A DNA stretch of 31,157 nt, taken from NCBI RefSeq assembly GCF_000611645.1, contig NW_014013321.1, positions 1 to 31,157 of the forward strand, given 5' to 3'. Source of the stretch: Monoraphidium neglectum (taxonomy: Eukaryota > Chlorophyta > Chlorophyceae > Sphaeropleales > Selenastraceae). The position numbers were made by a program, and so were the translations under genes. Shown here piece by piece: positions 30,201 through 31,157 of the stretch; the stretch's first letter is position 1, and the number at the start of each line of letters is the position of its first letter. The notes under the pieces were generated by a model, which was given only the letters and a program-made list of their open reading frames with translations, was not told the origin of the DNA and made no database searches.

Positions 30201-31157
30201 AGGGCGCCGCAGCAACAGGAAGCGCATCACAGGCTTCAAGTTCTGTGAGCGGCGGCGCCGGGAAGGGGTCTTCGCGCGGACCTGAAAGTGGAGCAAGCGG
30301 TCGGACACTCGGGGGCAGCGCCGCGCCAGGAAGCCAGGCGGGCGGCGCGGCAGGAATGAGCAGAGGCGGTCCAGGCGAATGTGGAGCCAGCGGCGCAGGT
30401 GGTCTTGGTGATGGCGGCGGCAGCAGCGCGAGCGAAAGCGGCGGGGGGGCGAGCGGCTCGGGGTCGCGCGCCGCGGGCGCGAGCGGCGCCAGCGTTGCGG
30501 GCGCCAGCGGTGCAGGCGTGAGCGACGCCGGCTCGAGCGGCCGGGGTGCTGGTGGGAGCAGCGAAGGCGCAAGCGGCGCGGCCGGCAGCGCCTCTGGTGC
30601 AAGCGGCGCCGATGCAGGCGCGGGCGGCTCCGGTGCAGGCGCGAGCAGCGTCGGCGCCAGCGGTGCGGGCGCGAACGGCCCTGGTGCGAGCTGCACGGGC
30701 GCCGGCGGAGCGGGAGCGAGCAGCGCGGGTGCCGGCGGCGGCGCTGGTGGTCGAGGCGGGACGTCAAGCACAGGTGGCCGTGGAGCCGGCGGGAGGGGCG
30801 CAGGCTTGGGCGCCGGCAGCGGCGTTAACACAGACGGAGGTGGCGGCGGTGGCGCTGGCCGGCGAGGTGGCGCTGCTCCCGGCGGAGAGGGAGGCTGCGG
30901 GGCAGGCTGCGTCTCGGCCAGCCCTGTGCCTGCTCCGGGCGCCGCCGCTGCCAGCGACGCCATTGCTGTGTTGGGCTCGGCGGCACCCGAATTCGGCGGT
31001 CCCCTGGACAGCAAAGGCAGCAGTGGTGGCGCAGCGCGAGGCAGTGCCACGCCTGCGGCTGCGGCGCTGGCGGCCGCTGCCGAAACCGCCCCAGAAGGCG
31101 ATGGCGACGGCGCCGCGTGGCAGCCCGCGCGACCGGCAAGCGGCGACGGGGCGGCGG
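1..31157 (+). CDS. Giant midasin-related six-module AAA+ protein, 24 exons, partial at both ends
   Basis: Exons chained by GT-AG sites: 2-227, 423-742, 1039-1197, 1513-1680, 2016-3078, 3312-4346, 4736-5599, 5892-8078, 8355-8476, 8951-9296, 9574-9904, 10125-10245, 10429-10508, 10779-11269, 11451-12248, 12581-18107 (with an N gap), 18331-19557, 19810-19983, 20253-20612, 20891-21082, 21262-22629, 22967-24092, 24319-27278, 27590 to the right edge. All 23 introns end in AG; 21 begin GTG and two begin GTT. Domain order is six AAA_5-type modules, a helical linker with coiled coil, an ASH-like beta-sandwich block, helices, then a Ser/Gly/Ala tail. By family knowledge, such single-chain AAA rings (midasin, dynein, RNF213) are mechanochemical ATPases that remodel or move large assemblies; the substrate here is unknown. 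No start codon, promoter, stop codon or poly(A) signal is visible. The ring assignment is firm; the exact name and cellular role are not. Confidence 0.85.
2..227 (+). CDS. Exon 1 (partial): entry to AAA module 1, first half of P-loop
   Basis: The frame is open from the left edge. The first 45 or so residues are Ala/Gly/Pro-rich; then TPTTIENLKRVLEAW (from about 146) leads into LLLEGGT. This is the usual lead-in to an AAA_5 P-loop. The exon ends after one base of the fourth P-loop residue (phase 1) at donor GTGCGC. Joined to exon 2 it reads GGTGVGKT, an intact Walker A. An upstream exon boundary may lie inside the first 100 bases, but I cannot place it. Confidence 0.8.
423..742 (+). CDS. Exon 2: AAA module 1, P-loop to Walker B
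   Basis: Acceptor CAG at 420-422 completes the P-loop glycine and gives VGKTATIAAAAALKGQ, followed by LLRINMSASIARDDLFG, the AAA_5 signature after Walker A. A short Ala/Gly/Pro linker (about 540-600) precedes the segment FVFSKQPFAVAFEEG and Walker B VVLDELNLA at 671-697 with the catalytic Asp-Glu present. The exon ends at CAG|GTGATG in phase 0. Module 1 is predicted to bind and hydrolyse ATP. Confidence 0.88.
1039..1197 (+). CDS. Exon 3: AAA module 1, sensor 1 and arginine-finger region
   Basis: Encodes ELRIEDASSASNPVKTV, then FRLFATQNPHTG with sensor-1 Asn (FATQNP at 1114-1131), then LSPDLVDRFAK with the Arg-Phe pair expected for the arginine finger (Arg codon 1186-1188). Phase 0 at both ends. 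The donor is AAG|GTGGGG. Confidence 0.88.
1198..1512 (+). other. Intron 3 (315 bp)
   Basis: Non-coding. The one feature of note is a perfect 10-bp hairpin at 1420-1443. Otherwise it is less GC-rich than the exons, with a pyrimidine-rich 3' end. Confidence 0.8.
1420..1443. repeat. Perfect inverted repeat in intron 3
   Basis: GATGTCAGGA (1420-1429), loop TAAG (1430-1433), TCCTGACATC (1434-1443): ten exact pairs, extendable by one T-G wobble. It lies about 70 bp upstream of the acceptor. Confidence 0.85.
1513..1680 (+). CDS. Exon 4: AAA module 1 lid region
   Basis: Continues the frame after the arginine finger with VVFQELPAEEWVTVVAETL and a helical, Arg/Ala-rich stretch ending QPPIPE. In this family the post-finger beta strand is followed by a helical lid, which this fits. 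Acceptor CCCCAG, donor GAG|GTGCGC, phase 0 at both ends. Confidence 0.82.
1681..2015 (+). other. Intron 4 (335 bp)
   Basis: Runs from GTGCGC to TATCAG with a C-rich pyrimidine tract before the acceptor. I see no other structure in it. Confidence 0.8.
2016..3078 (+). CDS. Exon 5: end of AAA module 1 lid; AAA module 2 to Walker B
   Basis: Opens with TAISIRELLKWAHQV, a typical lid helix with sensor-2 Arg. An Ala-rich helical spacer follows (about 2090-2760). Module 2 then begins: TPFAVTPRVLRAWRLAAL, P-loop GRDGCGKS (2844-2867), QINVTTDTEPADLVG, and Walker B VLLDGLQ (3048-3065). The Walker B position that should be Glu is Gly, so ATP binding is plausible but hydrolysis is not expected. The exon ends one base into a Gly codon (phase 1) at donor GTGAGC. 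Confidence 0.88.
3312..4346 (+). CDS. Exon 6: rest of AAA module 2; AAA module 3 to Walker B
   Basis: Begins GPVSERLNSLLESPP, the even-module signature. The sensor-1 strand reads LLATFTPP (3416-3436), with Thr where Asn is expected. LSPALSNRFSQVVV supplies an Arg-Phe finger, and LTLRTFVLFLDSAY is the lid. After a helical stretch with an acidic-Ser patch (SDCDSDSIGSVDS, about 3808-3846), module 3 starts: P-loop GPAAVGKT (4139-4162), LVRVNNADTTGVADYFG, then FAEGPLVRAVRLGHWFVA. The intron splits the Walker B Asp codon (phase 1). Confidence 0.88.
4347..4735 (+). other. Intron 6 (389 bp) with CCAA-type repeats
   Basis: The 5' part is ordinary. The last 130 bases are a degenerate CCAA/CCAAC tract (about 4604-4713) before acceptor ACCAG. 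Confidence 0.82.
4604..4713 (+). repeat. Degenerate CCAA/CCAAC tract in intron 6
   Basis: Repeated CCAACCAA-like units with substitutions. It is purely C and A over long runs, so it may serve as an extended acceptor-side tract. Confidence 0.75.
4736..5599 (+). CDS. Exon 7: AAA module 3 Walker B to lid; AAA module 4 P-loop
   Basis: Joined to exon 6 it reads WFVADEFNLAPPGV, an intact Walker B. Sensor 1 is FATQN (4858-4872) and the finger is LSLRSRFLEVQV. The lid is LRVTMRELTKVERRHR. A variable spacer rich in Pro, Glu and Lys follows (about 5230-5400). Module 4 starts with LLLGPTCYKSLLV (P-loop at 5515-5535): one residue shorter than GxxxxGK[S/T] and with Tyr in place of the Gly before Lys. The exon ends in phase 1 at donor GTGAGC. 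Confidence 0.87.
5723..5754 (+). repeat. Short 13-bp direct repeat in intron 7
   Basis: TTTTCAGGGCTGT occurs at 5723-5735 and again at 5742-5754. Both copies contain a TTTTCAG that looks like a decoy acceptor upstream of the one used at 5891. Confidence 0.7.
5892..8078 (+). CDS. Exon 8: AAA module 4 with large acidic insertion; start of AAA module 5
   Basis: Continues module 4 with TEGSDLVGTLVPHSFAECL. An insertion of roughly 370 residues follows (about 5,910-7,035), with acidic tracts at 6212-6250 and 6442-6498 and long Ala/Ser/Gly-rich sequence. The core resumes at RFIFREGPVTRAAQEGG. Walker B reads LLLLEDFDAP (7091-7120), Glu-Asp instead of Asp-Glu; sensor 1 reads FATVHTG (7259-7279), without Asn; the finger is SRF. 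The lid GLRSLLRWADFVAGH lies near 7625. Module 5 opens at the 3' end with VPLLLEGPP and is split in the P-loop (phase 1, donor GTGCGT). Confidence 0.87.
8355..8476 (+). CDS. Exon 9: AAA module 5 P-loop end and Walker B, with an internal break
   Basis: Acceptor CACAG at 8350-8354 completes a perfect GPPGIGKT with exon 8. Straight after the Thr codon (8366-8368) this frame reaches TGA at 8396-8398. From 8370 a different frame reads DGALLRAVRDRRWILLDEIN, the segment that ends in Walker B (WILLDEINLA, 8406-8435). In module 3 the same interval has about 45 more residues. The coding sequence between P-loop and pre-Walker-B is therefore missing, and the true structure is probably two exons with lost sequence between them. 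ACAG immediately before GAT (8366-8369) could be a second acceptor. The 3' end (phase 2, donor GTGCGC) is secure. Confidence 0.6.
8477..8950 (+). other. Intron 9 (474 bp), longest intron, with CA microsatellite
   Basis: Runs from GTGCGC to CTCCAG. It contains a CA-rich tract at 8569-8649; the remaining 300 bp before the acceptor shows no coding sequence or other structure I can support. Confidence 0.82.
8569..8649. repeat. CA/TG microsatellite in intron 9
   Basis: A pure CA run at 8569-8604 (18 units), then interrupted CA with TGCA and TACATA variants to 8649. It is preceded by GTGTGCACACGTATGTGTG, the complementary pattern, so it can fold back on itself. Confidence 0.93.
8951..9296 (+). CDS. 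Exon 10: AAA module 5 sensor 1 and lid
   Basis: Completes a Ser codon split in phase 2 and reads SGQKQFTVPSYGITLP, then VRVFATCNPRS with sensor-1 Asn (FATCN at 9015-9029). Where the other modules have an Arg-Phe or Arg-Val finger this one reads LPRSLRGQLAAV, with Gln at the finger position (9081-9083). The lid helix is VELNLRDLIK. Donor AAG|GTGGGG, phase 0. Confidence 0.87.
9574..9904 (+). CDS. Exon 11: inter-module helices between AAA modules 5 and 6
   Basis: Continues the module 5 lid with VRDTVAATMRDHLNDYRR and then DPRLLVLAKVVALVYGERL, both helical. The end reads GVLRVGSVYLAKG, a short beta-like lead-in to module 6. Acceptor CCAG; phase 0 in, phase 1 out (donor GTGGGT). I see no catalytic motif in it. 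Confidence 0.82.
10125..10245 (+). CDS. Exon 12: lead-in and first part of AAA module 6 P-loop
   Basis: Short exon reading DVVPSAPALAHTPRTVQRL, then TVFVEGPTC. The final two bases (AG) begin the Ser codon of the P-loop, completed in exon 13 (phase 2, donor GTGAGG). Joined, the motif is GPTCSGKT. Confidence 0.86.
10429..10508 (+). CDS. Exon 13: AAA module 6, P-loop Gly-Lys-Thr and following helix
   Basis: An 80-base exon giving SGKTSMVAELARLAQ and RRLHVIPLAADT. Its acceptor (ACCCAG) and donor (GTGCGT) are needed for the frame on both sides, which supports this small exon strongly. The motif after Walker A (VIPLAADTE) lacks the Arg-Ile-Asn of module 1. Confidence 0.85.
10779..11269 (+). CDS. 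Exon 14: AAA module 6 insertion up to Walker B
   Basis: Opens EATSIIGQWLPVDSGGPDA, then carries about 130 residues of helical Ala/Leu/Arg-rich sequence not present in modules 1-3, and returns to the core at FAWAESDLVAAIKAGDW. It ends immediately before Walker B in phase 0 (donor GTGAGT). The insertion sits at the same place as the larger one in module 4. Confidence 0.86.
11451..12248 (+). CDS. Exon 15: AAA module 6 Walker B to lid
   Basis: Walker B is VLLDNIDLAP (11451-11480), with Asn in place of the catalytic Glu. PEVVERLNPLMEDSPSL matches the signature of modules 2 and 4. Sensor 1 reads FATAS (11604-11618), without Asn. The finger region is SGALLNRVLHLRV, with Arg kept. The lid has PLTARAALRAAHAAAR. 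The remaining sequence (about 12,000-12,248) is helical and leads out of the ring. Module 6 is predicted to bind but not hydrolyse ATP. Donor GAG|GTGGGC, phase 0. Confidence 0.87.
12249..12580 (+). other. Intron 15 (332 bp)
   Basis: Lies between the AAA ring and the linker exon. It is AT-richer than its neighbours and ends AAAACCTCAG. Nothing else is visible in it. Confidence 0.8.
12581..18107 (+). CDS. Exon 16: long helical linker region after the AAA ring, interrupted by an N gap
   Basis: Starts in phase 0 at VLRALTIPLNPERRHTLL. It encodes about 1,770 residues once the gap artefact is removed. The sequence is mainly Ala/Leu/Arg helices, with low-complexity Ala/Ser/Gln segments near 13,420-13,700 and 14,400-14,500. 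Some beta-like sequence lies near 14,210-14,390 (VVRVVTFVCLGGG, VTVQPQLHAV). A strong coiled coil spans about 17,430-17,800 (for example EVEALNKQIADARAALQRL). The frame left of the gap is phase-shifted relative to the right; collapsing the 39-bp duplicate restores VRVRRRRDTTYLAAR. In midasin a long helical linker follows the ring, which this resembles in position; no motif proves homology. Donor CAG|GTTGGT. Confidence 0.82.
15305..15343 (+). repeat. 39-bp direct repeat, left copy, abutting the gap
   Basis: Runs from GAGCCGGCCGCTGCG to the last base before the Ns and is identical to 15519-15557. In the left-hand frame it reads EPAAAPAGVRVRR. Confidence 0.97.
15344..15518. other. Assembly gap, 175 Ns, inside exon 16
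   Basis: A run of 175 N. Flanking sequence suggests that little or nothing is missing, because the contig ends on either side are identical over 39 bp and join in frame when merged. Confidence 0.99.
15519..15557 (+). repeat. 39-bp direct repeat, right copy, abutting the gap
   Basis: Starts at the first base after the Ns and is identical to 15305-15343. In the right-hand frame it gives the same EPAAAPAGVRVRR, then continues RRDTTYLAAR. Both copies being in their own coding frame points to a single original copy. Confidence 0.97.
18108..18330 (+). other. Intron 16 (223 bp) carrying a CTG triplet repeat
   Basis: Runs from GTTGGT to ACTATCAG. One third of it is a perfect triplet repeat (18135-18209), starting 27 bases after the donor. 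Confidence 0.85.
18135..18209 (+). repeat. Perfect (TGC)25 triplet repeat, intronic
   Basis: Twenty-five uninterrupted TGC units (CTG on this strand, CAG on the other). It sits in intron 16 and is not translated in the gene model. Confidence 0.96.
18331..19557 (+). CDS. Exon 17: helical linker region, continued
   Basis: Phase 0 at both ends (acceptor TATCAG, donor CAG|GTTGGT). Encodes 409 residues of Ala/Leu/Arg-rich helices beginning VWPRYQAFLTRGTAAAEL. Leu/Cys-rich helices such as AHELLLLCGCADADEDAS occur in the middle and a Ser/Gly linker lies near 19,140-19,190. I recognise no family motif; it may be a helical repeat scaffold. Confidence 0.82.
19810..19983 (+). CDS. Exon 18: short helical segment
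   Basis: Starts LLRLLEQSGPPEAAGAL after a CCCAG acceptor and ends MTLFDFCPQ at CAG|GTGGGC; phase 0 at both ends. Predicted helical; function not recognised. Confidence 0.78.
20253..20612 (+). CDS. Exon 19: helical segment
   Basis: Begins VLRVSRLIGELHANAALTRR and ends RRGLFQKAVDT; phase 0 at both ends. The core (LEGWAYDEIGRVVFEEARQL) is amphipathic helix with a Trp. Function not recognised. Donor ACG|GTGGGT. Confidence 0.8.
20891..21082 (+). CDS. Exon 20: short coiled-coil exon
   Basis: Encodes ITHFFDLFTSKKKEIEQQE and further Lys/Glu/Gln-rich helix to about 21,045, then GCMLDEVML. The charged heptad-like pattern suggests a short coiled coil that would extend the helical linker just before the beta-rich part. 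Acceptor CCCAG, donor CTG|GTGCGT, phase 0 at both ends. Confidence 0.8.
21262..22629 (+). CDS. Exon 21: beta-rich segment followed by helices
   Basis: The first half (to about 21,800) has beta character: AAWAIRNQSKGAVAELQI, GVPLQPVSIVINDPDK, AIHFSFLAQRS and MLLFYAVRVAYKP. This could be a divergent first sandwich domain, but the match is weak. After a Gly/Ser/Ala linker (21,800-21,890) the second half returns to helices with low-complexity Ala/Ser tracts and ends MAVGQ at CAG|GTGAGA (phase 0). Confidence 0.8.
22630..22966 (+). other. Intron 21 (337 bp)
   Basis: Runs from GTGAGA to CGCCAG with a C-rich 3' part. A small inverted repeat, CTTGATC / GATCAAG with a 5-base loop, lies at 22746-22764. 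Nothing else is visible. Confidence 0.78.
22967..24092 (+). CDS. Exon 22: start of ASH/HYDIN-like beta-sandwich block
   Basis: A basic helix (LLSRRRRMLEMLHEAQRLL) is followed by beta-sandwich sequence. The first unit, about 23,150-23,600, contains AVQLHIDNKTRAPLSIHL and VAAIEFELRTGGAGLAPGEH. The second, about 23,610-23,960, has the clearest ASH-type pattern: IDFGEVPTYKQRATAVVRI, TNNTGVRLPMRAAV, then RWELPLSAQVL. The third begins near 23,966 (YCLELLG) and is interrupted by intron 22 at SLRLRNTG (phase 1). ASH-type folds are known from ciliary, centrosomal and trafficking proteins; that context for this protein is inference. Confidence 0.83.
24319..27278 (+). CDS. Exon 23: remaining beta-sandwich repeats, then helical region
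   Basis: Completes the third sandwich unit (RVPVRYSLSRQPPAA to PFLLDVLCGAPVWRAEAV). A fourth unit runs about 24,575-25,050 (FHVDMTKPETFLERHFYASG, GAVAELRVSNPGSLPLELQL, LMLRHVPAELTPGEIKSF). A fifth runs about 25,050-25,440 (APLVLQNRGGTAARVTVAHD, YTGAVQLICSN, VALEVPLTLQVSLK). A Lys/Gln/Gly linker (25,440-25,500) leads into about 590 residues of Ala-rich helices that could form helical repeats. The exon ends DYLTSPCQ at CAG|GTGCGT, phase 0. Confidence 0.84.
27279..27589 (+). other. Intron 23 (311 bp) carrying a GCTGT pentamer repeat
   Basis: Runs from GTGCGT to CATCAG. The frame of exon 23 continues through this repeat as Cys-Ala-Val-Leu, but stops at about 27,546. The splice sites and the protein composition both argue that the segment is intron. 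Confidence 0.82.
27386..27460 (+). repeat. Perfect (GCTGT)15 pentanucleotide repeat, intronic
   Basis: Fifteen exact GCTGT units, preceded by degenerate copies (GCTGC, CCTGT) from about 27,346. Confidence 0.93.
27590..31157 (+). CDS. Exon 24 (partial): helical segment then about 970-residue Ser/Gly/Ala-rich tail
   Basis: Phase 0 from acceptor CATCAG. I read this frame base by base to the right edge (1,189 codons) and found no stop. The first 220 residues are helical (DTAIEAVAAMAAALG, LEALLAKHGSSSSGG, HMAPLVHVEVLASSIRLA). From about 28,250 the composition turns to Gly, Ser and Ala with scattered Asp, Arg and Gln and few hydrophobic residues, typical of an intrinsically disordered region. Sub-blocks are Ser-runs at 29,377-29,505 and Gly-Ala-Ser units at 30,424-30,780. 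No VWA/MIDAS domain is seen; if the protein is truly midasin-like one could lie downstream. Confidence 0.82.
30424..30780 (+). repeat. Gly-Ala-Ser protein repeat in the C-terminal tail
   Basis: In frame this reads runs such as AGASGASVAGASGAGVS and SGAGASSVGASGAGANG: irregular 5-6 residue units of Gly-Ala-Ser with single substitutions, over about 119 residues. It looks like slippage-driven expansion under codon constraint. Confidence 0.75.

Noticed and set aside
29647..31050. 467-residue Pro/Ala/Leu-rich open frame on the minus strand
   Set aside because: It is the complement of the Gly/Ala/Ser-codon tail of exon 24. It has no recognisable domain, and the + strand frame is continuous with well-supported exons.

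Overview
The window looks like one very large, intron-rich nuclear gene on the + strand, open at both ends. The DNA is strongly GC-rich. It has many GT-AG introns of about 180-475 bp, polypyrimidine acceptors, simple repeats (CA, CTG, GCTGT) confined to introns, and Ala/Gly/Ser/Gln-rich coding sequence. This suggests a eukaryote, most likely a GC-rich chlorophyte green alga; that assignment is an inference from style, not from a marker gene. No second gene, RNA gene, transposon or prokaryotic feature is supported.

I could chain 24 exons through 23 introns. Every junction keeps frame and protein motif, except for two faults that look like assembly problems (below). Together they encode about 8,200 residues in the window; residue numbers in the entries count along this chain from the left edge.

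Layout. Bases 2-12248 (exons 1-15, residues about 1-2770) encode six consecutive AAA+ modules of the midasin/dynein-related (AAA_5) kind, enough for a complete ring in one chain. Bases 12581-22629 (exons 16-21, residues about 2770-5650) encode a long mostly alpha-helical, Ala-rich region with a coiled coil near 17,430-17,800 and a shorter one at 20,906-21,045. Bases about 23,150-25,440 (exons 22-23) encode four or five beta-sandwich repeats resembling ASH/HYDIN-type Ig folds. After more helical sequence, bases about 28,250-31,157 are one uninterrupted Ser/Gly/Ala-rich, probably disordered stretch of about 970 residues that runs off the window.

The most interesting signal is in the ring. Modules 1, 3 and 5 have a P-loop, a Walker B Asp-Glu and a sensor-1 Asn. 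Modules 2, 4 and 6 lack the catalytic Glu and the sensor-1 Asn, and module 4 also has a shortened P-loop. The even modules also share their own signature after Walker B. This predicts a pseudo-threefold ring with alternating catalytic and structural modules. I do not recognise a named protein with this ring plus an ASH-like block and a long disordered tail; midasin itself ends differently (acidic region and VWA/MIDAS domain), and no VWA domain is visible here.

Assembly cautions. (1) A 175-N gap at 15344-15518 is flanked by an exact 39-bp direct repeat that abuts the gap on both sides; removing one copy and the Ns restores one open frame, so the gap is probably two overlapping contig ends left unmerged. 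(2) At about 8368-8370 the P-loop of module 5 runs directly, out of frame, into the sequence just before its Walker B; about 45 residues, and perhaps an intron, are missing.
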